DNA of 64,000 nucleotides from Vicia villosa (taxonomy: Eukaryota; Streptophyta; Magnoliopsida; Fabales; Fabaceae). Below, piece after piece: positions 12,285-21,221 of the stretch; the first letter of the stretch is position 1, and every line of letters begins with the position of its first letter. Under the pieces are notes generated by a model. That model was given only the letters and a program-made list of their open reading frames with translations, was not told the origin of the DNA and ran no database searches. The DNA lies in the NCBI RefSeq assembly GCF_029867415.1, contig NC_081183.1, positions 147,370,798 to 147,434,797 of the forward strand. Direction: 5' to 3'. Made by a program: the position numbers and the translations under genes.

Positions 12285-13546
12285 TTATAGGATCATTGAC
12301 CATTAGAGGGGGAGTGAATGCACTCAAAAGAAGGAGGATTAGTTCTACTATTGCTAAAGGAAATGCGGACATTTTTCTTTTACAAGAAACTAAGGTCACT
12401 AATATGAATGAAGTGGTGGCTAGTAGTTTTTGGAGACACTCTGAGATCGATTTCTCTTTTACTAATTCGGTGGGTAGATCGGGCGGTTTGCTCACTCTAT
12501 GGAGAAAAGACAAAGTGGAGGTGTTGTTTAGTTTCAAAGGAGATGGTTTTTTGGGGATAAAAGTGGCTTGGAAGGGCAATTTATATTACGTGGTGAACAT
12601 TTATTCTTCTTGTGAGTACATCAAAAAGAAGCAAATGTGGGAGGCTTTGTCGGATTTGAAAGCGATGTTCAACGACGAGGAGTGGGTCATAGGAAGAGAT
12701 TTCAATGCTATCAAGCATAGTAGAGAAAGAAAAGGGAGGGCGGTTATGGTCAATAACAAAGAGGCGGAGCATTTTGAGGAGTTTATTAACAATTGCAACT
12801 TGGTGGACGTTCCTTGTAAAGGTAAAAAATTTACTTGGTTTAGCGGTGTTCGCAAAACGAAGAGTAGAATAGACCGCTTTCTTATGTCGAGCACGGTGGT
12901 TAATAGATGGGGTGTGATTGGGCAATTGATTAGCGATAGGGATATCTCGGATTATTGCCCCATTTGGATTATGTCGGATAAACACAATTGGGGTCCAAAG
13001 CCGTTTAAATTCAACAACGAATGGTTCTCTCTCGATTCTTTCATTCCTTTTGTGGAAAAAGAATGGAAAAACATGAACTTGGTTGGAAGAGGAGATTTTG
13101 TTTTAAAAGAGAAACTTCGCCTTTTAAAAGAGAAACTTAAGAAGTGGGACAAGGAAGTGTTCGGGAAGATAGATTTGGAAATAGAGGAAGGAGTCCGAGA
13201 GATCAATATTGCCGATTCGAGGTTAGATCACTTATCCGATTCTTCTTTTTTTGATGCAAATATTTCTCTTAGAAAGGAAGCATCTAGTAGAATGTGGAGG
13301 AATTTGAGGATAAAAGAAAATATGCTTTTACAAAAATCTAAATTGAAGTGGATGAAAGAGTGGGTTTCGAATAGTGGTTATTTCCATAAAGTTATGGGGG
13401 AAAGAAGAAGGCGGAATCATATTGGTCCTATTCTTTCATCGGGTCATGTGGTGGATTCGGTAGATGAGGTTAGGGAAGTGGTTTATAATCATTTCGGTAA
13501 TAAATTCATTGAACCGGAGGAGAATAGACCTTTGAGAAGAGCTTGG
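12281..13546 (+). pseudogene. LINE ORF2 fragment: apurinic-type endonuclease, reverse transcriptase lost
   Basis: The first ~230 residues are an exonuclease-endonuclease-phosphatase fold domain of plant L1 ORF2. Visible blocks are LLQETK (about residues 32-37, catalytic Glu), DFNAI (about 139-143) and RIDRFL. Two residues normally required look changed. The usual SxNxRG near the start reads SLTIRGG (Asn to Thr), and the terminal SDHCP motif reads SDYCP (His to Tyr). A helical linker follows to about 13510. The family's reverse transcriptase is absent because the LINE ends at about 13546; the frame runs 28 codons into foreign sequence, ending at 13630. Confidence 0.78.
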
Positions 13547-14821
13547 ATTTTTAACAGAATTGACAACCGAAAACGACCCATAATTATCTTCCATAAAATC
13601 TTCCCCAGAAAAATCGGATTCCACCTATAAATCATTTGATAAACTATCATCCGAATCCGTAGACTCGGGGCCAGGGTTTTGAGTTTTAGGATTACCTGTA
13701 AAAGCCCACGGCGAACCATAGCTATCCTCTTTAAGCAACAGCGAGAAAGGAATATCGTCTATAATCACCTTTAAAGAATCTGGGACAGCAGCGAACAATT
13801 TCACTCTCACCATGACACGAGCCACATCGAAGCATTCACCACTAGCTGTATGTTCATCAATACGAATGAACTCACCCAAACTTCCACCGAGAGCCCTAAA
13901 GAATTCAGAATTCCATACGAGAGGCGGGATTCCGAAAACTCTAAGCCACACAACTCTAGATTCGTCCCTGTCTGCGTCTTTCCATCTTCTAATGTCCTCA
14001 AACCAATCTTTCCACCATGATTCTCCCTCTCCAATCATATCTTCTATGAAACCAGGTTCCCTATCTTCCAATAAACACATGTTTCCTCCCATAGGTGACA
14101 CCTTAACCGCGAACATACCCTCCATATCAAAGTGTGTTTGAATATTATAAGCAGAGCCTGGTGTTTTAACTCTGCCCATGTAGGCCTTGCTAAACCGCTT
14201 CCTGTCCTCCTCTTTAGATGAAAAACTCAGTGAACAAGGCAAATTCTGACAGATCCCATCTTCGACATTAGCCTTTTGAACAACATCGGCATAACTCCTA
14301 CCCGCTTTCCTCCCCCCAAAATCTCCAAACACACCCTTATGCGATTCTGTGGATTGGAGCAGAACCGGGCCAGTCCTTCCTTCCGTCCCCAAACGCCTCT
14401 TTACCCCTTTCAGCACTTCACCTCTAACAAATCTAGGAGGATTAGCGTGAATTTTGTTACCTGCAATATGGACGTTATCTAAGCGAACCCCAAGCATCTT
14501 GACATCTTCCACCTCCTTGAATCTTGCGAAACCGAAACGTCTTCCTCTGTTGTTTCTCCTCGGCGATATTGCAACTTCAACCACTCTACCGATACAACCA
14601 AACAGCTCGAAAAGGTCCTTCGCCGTGGAAAAGTCAGGAAAATCATAAATGAAGAACGACGACACCTCCACCCCTTCTTCACAGTGATTGCGATTTCTTC
14701 CCCCTGCTGGGAAGACGTCCCATTTGAGATGAATAGACGGAACTCTGTGTTTGTGAGTGACTCTTCTCCACTCTCCTTCCCCAAAAGCCCTTGATTTTGT
14801 GTACATCTGCGAAGGAATCGC
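13547..14821 (-). mobile_element. second L1-type LINE (minus strand), ORF1 part
   Basis: Sequence from 14821 down to 13547 is a LINE 5' region in the opposite direction to the one at 9930-13546. Its own 5' leader continues on the far side of the CACTA insertion (19262-19340). ORF1 similarity to the plus-strand copy is clear but only moderate, so these are two different copies rather than one element inverted on itself. The remainder (ORF2, tail) is missing at the junction near 13546/13547. Confidence 0.78.
13625..14806 (-). CDS. LINE ORF1: RNA-recognition motif plus DUF4283-like protein
   Basis: An open frame of 393 codons from ATG 14806 (MYTKSRAFGEGEW) to a stop at 13627-13625. The in-frame ATG at 14836 lies inside the CACTA element and is not native. 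An RNA-recognition motif at about residues 45-130 has RNP2-like FIYDFP and RNP1-like RRFGFARF. A DUF4283-like part (VVWLRVFGIPPLVWNSEFF) follows at about residues 255-330, then a Ser/Asp-rich tail (STDSDDSLSNDL). Compared with the plus-strand copy the stop may be premature, since similarity (SFSVVN, near 13560) can be followed past it in another frame. It is nearly complete, but its promoter region is split from it by 4.4 kb of CACTA DNA. Confidence 0.7.
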   Translation of the reverse strand: MYTKSRAFGEGEWRRVTHKHRVPSIHLKWDVFPAGGRNRNHCEEGVEVSSFFIYDFPDFSTAKDLFELFGCIGRVVEVAISPRRNNRGRRFGFARFKEVEDVKMLGVRLDNVHIAGNKIHANPPRFVRGEVLKGVKRRLGTEGRTGPVLLQSTESHKGVFGDFGGRKAGRSYADVVQKANVEDGICQNLPCSLSFSSKEEDRKRFSKAYMGRVKTPGSAYNIQTHFDMEGMFAVKVSPMGGNMCLLEDREPGFIEDMIGEGESWWKDWFEDIRRWKDADRDESRVVWLRVFGIPPLVWNSEFFRALGGSLGEFIRIDEHTASGECFDVARVMVRVKLFAAVPDSLKVIIDDIPFSLLLKEDSYGSPWAFTGNPKTQNPGPESTDSDDSLSNDL

Positions 14822-14859
14822 CACTACAAGAAACAAGTTCCCTAGCTGCTTAATATAGT

Positions 14860-15340
14860 GACGTGATTATCATGTGTTAAAATTATGGCTGTTCCGACGT
14901 GATAATCACGTCACTAAATATTATATTAATAAAATATTACAAAGTACAATACATTTGTGTCTGTCAGCATATTTATTTTTAAAAAAAAATTAGCGTCATT
15001 ATGATCACGTCGCTATTTGTAAAAAAAAAAAAATTAAAATGGGCGGTGGATTTCAAATGGGGGGAGTTTGAAAATTTTAAAATTCAAACTAGCGACATTG
15101 ATCCCACGTCGCTAATAATAAAGCTGGGAAAGTAATAAAGTTGTCTGACTCAAACAGACAATGATTAGACCATTTGTTGACCGTTGCATTGCTAGCGACG
15201 TGAATCCCATGTGTGTAGCTAGCGACGTGGAATTAATGACGTTGAGGTGCATTAATTCCAATTAAATATGACCGTTGTGGCTTGCGACGTGTTTTGCATG
15301 TGGGAAACTGGCGACGTGTAAATCACGTCGCTAAATATCT
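14860..15340. repeat. CACTA left subterminal repeats (GCGACGTG type)
   Basis: Motifs such as TAGCGACGTG, GACGTGATTATCA and CACGTCGCTA recur in both directions (about 14871, 14899, 14915, 15006, 15107, 15193, 15221, 15312, 15325). In En/Spm-type elements such subterminal motifs bind an element-encoded protein; here that role is inferred only from position and number. Confidence 0.7.
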
Positions 15341-15502
15341 TATAAGTCTCCCAACTCTGCTTCGTCTTCCCAGACAGTCTTCTTCATTTTTTTCATTCTC
15401 ATTTCCTTCCCTCTTCAACTCTCTCAAACCCATTTTCTTCTTCAACTCTCTCAAACCCATTTCCTTCTCCAATCTCTTCCAACATCACCATTTCAATTAA
15501 GG
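15340..15502 (+). other. candidate 5' exon/leader of the CACTA transcript
   Basis: A CT-rich, GC-richer stretch with repeated CTCTCTCAAACCCATTT phrases ends in a good donor (AAG/GTATAT at 15502). An acceptor (TTGTTGTAG) lies near 15585. It looks like an untranslated first exon upstream of the transposase-like frames. No TATA box is clear. Confidence 0.35.
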
Positions 15503-16354
15503 TATATCTCCAAACCATTTTAATTCCTTATTCCATTTAATAAAATATTATTTGTGTGTTACTAACAAAAATCTGTTTGTTGTAGATATTTTTTTTGCAT
15601 TGAAAGGAGCTTCCAGAGGAACATTTGAAGAAATTATAGAGGAAGATAGAGGTATTTTAGCATTTATATTTTATTTAATGTGTTATTAGGTATATATGTT
15701 ATATGTAATTTGTTATATATGTTATATGTAATTTGTTATATATGTTATATAATATAATATGTTATAGATATATATTATTAAAAATAGATTATTAAAAATA
15801 TATTATTAAAAATATATTATAAATGTTATTAAAAATAAGTTTTTATAAAGACTTATTAAAAACAGAATATTACATGTCTTAAAAAGTTATTAAAAACAGA
15901 ATATTTTATTAAATAAGTTTTTGAAAAAAATATTATATGTCTTGAATAGAATATTAAAAACATATTTAAAAAGTTATTTTAATAAGGAATATAATTATGT
16001 AAAGAAATATGGGAACTTGTTTTTTATTTTGTTTTTTATTGTTTTAATTATATTGATGGAACATTAATCATATAGATAAAATGTTTAATATTTATTTAAT
16101 TATATTGATGGAACATTAATATAATATTCTGGATTTCATATGGTGGAGAAAATTTTGAATTCTATAAATATTTGGTATTAAAAGATTCAAGAATCGTAAA
16201 ATATTTTAAATGATACATTCTTAATATTTGAAGGTAAATATTTTTAGTAAAATGTTATTTTATATGTAAGAACACGGTTGTAAATTGTTTTTGGATTTAG
16301 TGTCATGATTCTGAAATTAATTTAGGCTCAATTTTGTAGAATCTTATACTATTC

Positions 16355-16356
<2 letters not shown>

Positions 16357-16447
<91 letters not shown>
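16357..16447. repeat. (AT)n microsatellite inside the CACTA element
   Basis: About 91 bases of AT dinucleotide within an AT-rich intron-like part of the element. Confidence 0.95.
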
Positions 16448-16451
<4 letters not shown>

Positions 16452-16859
16452 TGTAAAAAAAACAGAATTATTAAAAAGTTATTTTAATAAGTATTTATAT
16501 GAAAAATAGTTATGTAAAAAAACAGAATTATTAATAAGTTATTTGTTTGTTATTTTTTTTTTACTAAAAAGTATTTATATTTAAAAAGTTAAATGTTTTT
16601 TATAATAATTTTTGATAGTTTTTTATAAGAAAATAATAAATTTGATTGATATTTATTAAAAATATATAAAAATTAATATTTTCTAGAAAATTATTAATTT
16701 ATAATAATATTTTTTATGGGAATTTATAATAATCTTTTATATTAGTTTAAAGAAATGAAATTGGGGAAGAGATTGGGGAATTAATTTTTAATAATTAATT
16801 CAATTTTAAATGATAACTATTATGTATTAAAAATTTAAAAAAAGTTAGAAATTAAAATA

Positions 16860-17240
16860 TTTTGAAAAGGATATTTATATGAATAGATTAAATATTTAAC
16901 ACGAGAGTAAAAAAAAACATGTTGAAAGACTTTATAGTAATAGATTATAAAATCTTACTTTATGTTGAAATAGTTATATGAATTTAACTATTTTTAATAT
17001 TTAAAAAAAGTTAGAAATTAAAATATTTTGAAAATGATATTTATATGAATAGATTAAATATTTAACACGTGAGTAAAAAATGATATTTATATGAAAATGA
17101 TATTTATATGAATAGATTAAATATTTAACACGTGAGTAAAAAATGATATTTATATGAAAATGATATTTATATGAATAGATTAAATATTTTGAAAATGATA
17201 TTTATATGAAAATGATATTTATATGTATTAAAAAATTGAT
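16860..17240. repeat. AT-rich tandem repeats (TGATATTTATATGAA unit)
   Basis: Phrases of the type AATGATATTTATATGAATAG and ATTTAACACGTGAGTAAAAA recur at least six times with variable spacing, giving local direct repeats of about 20-65 bases. The region is non-coding and precedes the transposase N-terminal exon. Confidence 0.7.
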
Positions 17241-17425
17241 ATAGAAAACACCATTGTATAGAAAAAAACAATGTGATGTAGTATTTTTTTTAATATAACT
17301 TCTTTTAAAATGATATTGTTTTAAAATTTGTTTAGTTACATGATGTGATGTAGTAGGTTGAATGATTTAATATAGTTAAATTATAATTATAGTTACTAAA
17401 AAGATAATGATTGAATATGTGCAGT

Positions 17426-17785
17426 ATGGAATATTATTTGTACTATCGTAGTTGGATGTACGATAGATTGTATCTAGGAAGAAGTGGACTTAAACCCAAT
17501 TTTATAGAAGGAGTTAATGGGTTTATAAAGTGGGCGTTTGCTCAGGAAAGTTGTCGAAGCGAAGGGGGAGTTAGGTGCCCTTGTCTTAAATGTGACTGTA
17601 GATGTATAATTAGTGACCCAGAGGAAGTAGAACGTCATTTGTATAGAAGAGGTTTCATTGAAAATTATTGGGTTTGGACGTCTAATGGTGAACAACTGCC
17701 GATGAATGTGCCAGAGACTAGCAATACGCATGCTTCAAAAAGTCGGGAGAGTATGTTGATGAGCGTACACGGCAAGCTTTGGTAA
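17426..17785 (+). CDS. CACTA transposase-associated N-terminal domain exon
   Basis: The start at ATG 17426 (MEYYLYYRSWMYDRL) directly follows an acceptor-like GTGCAG; an upstream in-frame ATG at 17411 lies before that acceptor. The 119 residues carry the domain that precedes the catalytic part in plant CACTA transposases: GV.GFI.WAF, the zinc-binding-like CPCLKCDCRC, then VERHLYRRGFIENYWVWTSNGE. A donor (TTTG/GTAAGT) lies at the end, so the printed stop at 17783-17785 is probably intronic. The next recognisable exon encodes the C-terminus, showing that the DDE core has been lost. Simple joining of these two exons appears out of frame by my reading. Confidence 0.65.
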   Translation: MEYYLYYRSWMYDRLYLGRSGLKPNFIEGVNGFIKWAFAQESCRSEGGVRCPCLKCDCRCIISDPEEVERHLYRRGFIENYWVWTSNGEQLPMNVPETSNTHASKSRESMLMSVHGKLW

Positions 17786-17989
17786 GTTATTCAATTTACA
17801 TTATGAATATTTTTTTTATTTTAATGACAACTTTGTGACGTGATTTTCATGTGGCAACTAAGAAGTTGCAGCATGATTTACATGTGGCAACTGAGGTGGT
17901 GGCATGAGAATCACGTGACAACTGATTTTTATTTTATTTAAGTTAATTTAATTTAAGTTTTATATTTAATATTTTTATTGTATGTGTAG

Positions 17990-18574
17990 GAGGATTATCA
18001 AGAAAGGCTTGTACAATTTTTGGTCACTAATCCGAAATTTACTCCTAGCGAAGGACAACCGCTTCATCCAGATGTTGATTTTTATATTTGGAATGAAGTC
18101 ATTGGCGGAAAAGGTCGTAATGGATGTTTTTTTGGTGGTGGAAGTATGGCGGGATGCTTGAGAAGTGGTGATAGAAATTTATTTGAAAGAGTAAGAGATG
18201 GGGAAGGAACGTCACGCCCAGCACAATTGTCCCCACAAATGATGGAAACAATAAGACAATTGGCGATAAGTGAGGCGAGACGCGAGTCAGAGCAACGTGA
18301 GATGGCGTTAAAAGCCCAATTAGAGGAGCAACAACGGCAAATAGAGGCAATGACGAAGAGGCAAGCGGAGATGGAGGGGCAACAAAGCCTAATAGAGAGA
18401 ATGGCCAAGAGGCAAACGGAGATGGAGGAGCAAATGCGGCTATTTATGCAATTCCAGGGAAGCGGTAATCAAATGTTTGGTGGAAACGTTGGAGTTGGTG
18501 GTGCCTCGACAAATCAACAAGATAATGATGAAGATTTAAACCTTGATGATTTTCCCGATCCAGGAGATACTTAA
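17990..18574 (+). CDS. CACTA transposase C-terminal segment (Ptta/En/Spm type) with coiled coil
   Basis: The exon follows an acceptor (TATGTGTAG). The open frame reads EDYQERLVQFLVTNPKF, then IWNEVIGGKGRNGCFFGG, which matches the family's 'W..V.GGK..GRV.G.GS' block. A Gln/Glu/Met-rich coiled coil follows at about 18235-18450 with repeated QRQIEAM..RQAEMEGQQ-like heptads, and then an acidic tail (DDFPDPGDT). It ends with TAA at 18572-18574. There is no ATG near its start, so it depends on splicing to an upstream exon. Plausible products are a DNA- or protein-binding fragment without catalytic activity, or nothing. Confidence 0.6.
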   Translation, partial: EDYQERLVQFLVTNPKFTPSEGQPLHPDVDFYIWNEVIGGKGRNGCFFGGGSMAGCLRSGDRNLFERVRDGEGTSRPAQLSPQMMETIRQLAISEARRESEQREMALKAQLEEQQRQIEAMTKRQAEMEGQQSLIERMAKRQTEMEEQMRLFMQFQGSGNQMFGGNVGVGGASTNQQDNDEDLNLDDFPDPGDT

Positions 18575-18859
18575 TTATTATGTAATATTAATTATATTTT
18601 AGTTTTAGTTTTAATTTTAATTTTAATTTTAATGTATGAAACATATTAAATTTTAATTGATGTATGATGAATTTTAATTTATATTTTGTTTATTACTTAT
18701 ATTTTAAATTTTATTATATTATTCAATAAATATATTTTATTAATATTAATATTCAAATTATTTATTAATTATATTTTATATTTTATTATATTAATTATAA
18801 TTCATTATTAATAATAAAAACCTTTTTTAATAATAATAATTAAAAAAAATTTATTAAAA

Positions 18860-19261
18860 AGAATTATGCTTTGTGGCTTGATAAACATGTCACTATATTT
18901 GTGACATGCTTACCACGTCGCTAGATGCATATTAAAAAAAAAAAATTGTTTTGTAGTGGCATGTTTCCCACGTCACTAATCAGTGTCATGAAAAACACGC
19001 CACAAACTTTCTCCGTTTCTTGTGCCATCCCTGCAAACCTGCAGCATGTCTGCTGTGCCAGAAGTGTGAGTTGGATTGTGTGTAGGATATAGCGACGTGA
19101 ATTACATGTCACTGAATAGTGACGTGAATGCCATGACACTACAAGTTTACCACCTCTCCCCCTGCGACGTTTTCTTTCACGTCGCAAATTATGTGTGGTG
19201 ACGTGATGTTCCTTTTTGTGGCGTGGGAATCACGTCGCTGGAGAGAACATTTTTTGTAGTG
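18860..19261. repeat. CACTA right subterminal repeats
   Basis: Motifs such as CACGTCGCTAG, TAGCGACGTG, GTGACGTG and CACGTCGC recur in both directions from 18880 to 19242, mirroring the left end and finishing at the terminal TTTTTTGTAGTG. Confidence 0.7.
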
Positions 19262-19340
19262 TGCGAAGAACCCTAACCCCTCTTTTAGAGAGAGGTCAGA
19301 GCGATGCAACAGTAGAGAGAGAATCACACAAATTTTTTGA
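19262..19340 (-). mobile_element. 5' leader of the minus-strand LINE, beyond the CACTA insertion
   Basis: Sequence resuming after the CACTA element (TGCGAAGAACCCTAACCCC) repeats the TGCGAAG seen just left of the insertion. Read on the minus strand it is a pyrimidine-rich leader typical of these LINEs. Its outer end is near 19340, where two imperfect copies of a TTCTTAGTCTTTTAAATCAT phrase begin (19349 and about 19383). Confidence 0.5.
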
Positions 19341-19880
19341 GAGACGTCTTCTTAGTCTTTTAAATCATAATTGAATTAAATTATTCTTAGTCTTTTAAAT
19401 CATATTTGGATTAAATTATATTATTTTTAACCATTCTTCAAATCTGATTTGGTGCCAAATTAAGGAAATGAAGTCCACAAAAGAGATATCTTAACATATT
19501 GAAAATTCAAAAATTTCAAAATCAACATGTGGAAATTTGAAGACTTAATTGCTATGGCTAAACCCAAAGACACTTACAAATCAAAGACATTTCTAAAATG
19601 GAGCACTAGCCATAATTTATATTAGCTAAAGTAAAAATAAGTGAATGAAAGGAAAAAGTCCCTACTATTCTTTGCATGTAAAGAAGTATTGTGCAGCCAT
19701 AATATCGTACGTGGTTTTAATTCTACTACGTCGCATTGCATGTTGAAAATTTAGACCCAAAAAAGCACAAACTAAGCCTTGAAATTTTGAACAGAGAATA
19801 TGTCAATTAATTAAACTGGTCAACAATGGTTTTTTTAATTGATTTTGACCCCTTCATTATCTATCCCATTGGTTCTTAGC
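19341..19880. other. upstream region of the At4g22030-like gene
   Basis: AT-rich non-coding DNA. It begins with a ~34-bp direct duplication (TTCTTAGTCTTTTAAATCAT...) at 19349 and 19383. Nothing else is recognised before the candidate promoter. Confidence 0.5.
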
Positions 19881-19890
19881 TATATAAATA
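19881..19890 (+). promoter_or_regulatory. TATA box of the At4g22030-like gene
   Basis: TATATAAATA lies 63-72 bases upstream of the ATG at 19953, a normal plant core promoter spacing with a short leader. The paralogues at 39511-63204 have CTATAAATATAT at a similar distance. Confidence 0.6.
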
Positions 19891-19952
19891 TATACACATT
19901 TGATACCACCTTATACACATAAACATTCATTTCAAACCTATACATATATTTT

Positions 19953-21221
19953 ATGGCTTCAATATTACAATCTTCAGTTATAACTTGTTTTTCTTTACCA
20001 TCTTCAAAGAGAGTTATTAATGCAGTTATCCATCTTCCCAAACTCCCAAATATTTCATTGCCACCAACAAAGATTCAAACCAGCATAAAACAACTACTTG
20101 ATCATCAACAATTAATACTTGAAAAAAACAATAACAACAACAACAGCAACACACAAATATTACATGATCAACAACAGCAGAAATATTCTAACGCCACAAT
20201 TCAACTCTATGCAGTCTTAGAAGCTGTATCCGACAGAATTGAAATGCATCGAAACGTTGGCGAGCAACGTAACAACTGGAACACTCTTCTGTTAAACTCA
20301 ATAAACATGATAACTTTAACTGCTACAACCATGTCTGGTATTGCTGCTGTCACAAGTGGGGAAGGTGCACCACTTTTGGCTCTCAAATTATCTTCTGCTC
20401 TTTTATTTGCAGCTGCAACTGGATTATTACTTATCATGAACAAAATCCAACCCTCTCAACTCACAGAGGAACAAAGAAATGCTACAAGACTATTCAAACA
20501 ACTTCAGACACAAATCCAAACAACAATTAAAATAGGAAACCCTTGTGAAGAAGATGTGAAGGTTGCAATGGACAAAGTTTTGGCACTTGACAAAGCATAT
20601 CCACTTCCCTTATTAGGAGCAATGCTTGAAAAGTTCCCTGAGAAATTTGAGCCTGCAGTTTGGTGGCCTTCCAGAAAAGGAAAATCACAAAACAAGAAAA
20701 TGGGGAAAATGAATAATGGATGGAGTGAAGAATTAGAAATGGAAATGAGGGAAGTTGTTGAAGTGATAAAGAGAAAAGATGCTAAAGATTATGACAGACT
20801 TGGAAACATAGCATTGAAGATAAACAAGAGTTTGGCAATTGCAGGACCATTACTCACAGGAATTGCAGCTATTGGATCTTCATTCATAGGCAATGGTAGT
20901 TCTTTGGCTGCTTTTGTTCCACTTTTGGCAGGTTCATTGGCTGCTGCAGTTAATACTTTTGAGCATGGTGGACAAGTTGGGATGGTATTTGAAATGTACA
21001 GAACTTCTGGTGGCTTCTTCAAGTTGTTAGAAAGCTCAATCGAATCAACATTGGGAGAGAAAGATTTAGAGAAAAGAGAAAATGGAGAGTTGTTTGAAAT
21101 GAAAATGGCTCTGAAGTTGGGAAGAAGTATATCAGAACTGAGAGAACTTGCCTCAAAATCAGCTTCCTATAGAATGGAAGGTGTTTCTGAAATAGATGAA
21201 TTTGCCAGCAAAATATTCTAG
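19953..21221 (+). CDS. protein of the family labelled 'probable F-box protein At4g22030'
   Basis: A single uninterrupted frame of 422 residues without introns. I recognise the family from conserved blocks such as LLLNSINMITLTATTM (about residues 111-126) and MNKIQPSQLTEEQRNATRLFKQL (start about 161). No F-box motif can be seen despite the family name, so the name is only a label. The Ser/Thr-rich N-terminus (MASILQSSVITCFSLPSS) resembles a plastid transit peptide. Two hydrophobic stretches, about residues 115-160 and 293-332 (ending LLAGSLAAAVNTFEHGG), suggest membrane association or buried helices. A poly-Asn tract lies near residue 59. Broken copies of a paralogue form the array at 39511-60631, and a long copy starts at 63204. 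Confidence 0.85.
   Translation: MASILQSSVITCFSLPSSKRVINAVIHLPKLPNISLPPTKIQTSIKQLLDHQQLILEKNNNNNNSNTQILHDQQQQKYSNATIQLYAVLEAVSDRIEMHRNVGEQRNNWNTLLLNSINMITLTATTMSGIAAVTSGEGAPLLALKLSSALLFAAATGLLLIMNKIQPSQLTEEQRNATRLFKQLQTQIQTTIKIGNPCEEDVKVAMDKVLALDKAYPLPLLGAMLEKFPEKFEPAVWWPSRKGKSQNKKMGKMNNGWSEELEMEMREVVEVIKRKDAKDYDRLGNIALKINKSLAIAGPLLTGIAAIGSSFIGNGSSLAAFVPLLAGSLAAAVNTFEHGGQVGMVFEMYRTSGGFFKLLESSIESTLGEKDLEKRENGELFEMKMALKLGRSISELRELASKSASYRMEGVSEIDEFASKIF

Larger units (their letters stand above)
9930..13546 (+). mobile_element. L1-type LINE, 5' part, 3' end missing
   Basis: A GC-richer leader (about 9935-10257) precedes ORF1 (RNA-recognition motif plus DUF4283-like region, in pieces) and ORF2 (endonuclease, then the region before reverse transcriptase). 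The LINE stops at about 13546, where minus-strand LINE sequence begins. There is no reverse transcriptase core, 3' UTR or poly(A) tail. Retaining the 5' end and losing the 3' end is the reverse of normal LINE truncation, so the loss was probably by rearrangement after insertion. Confidence 0.82.
14822..19261 (+). mobile_element. 4.4-kb CACTA (En/Spm) element, internally deleted derivative
   Basis: Starts CACTACAAGAAACAAGTTC at 14822 and ends with the complement of CACTACAAAAAATGTTCTC at 19261, so the first eight bases match and the rest partly match. Subterminal motifs of the type TAGCGACGTG / CACGTCGCTA occur many times near both ends. Flanking triplets are CGC (left) and TGC (right), an imperfect 3-bp target duplication. 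It sits in a LINE leader, which resumes at 19262. Inside are an N-terminal transposase-associated domain and a C-terminal transposase segment, but no catalytic transposase core, so the copy is non-autonomous. Confidence 0.85.

Noticed and set aside
11625..12579. Minus-strand frames of 162 and 207 codons
   Set aside because: They are shadows of LINE ORF1/ORF2 coding on the plus strand, with no domain content of their own.
14807..14836. N-terminal extension of the minus-strand LINE ORF1 (ATG at 14836)
   Set aside because: It begins inside the CACTA element, so it is an accidental fusion; the native start is 14806.
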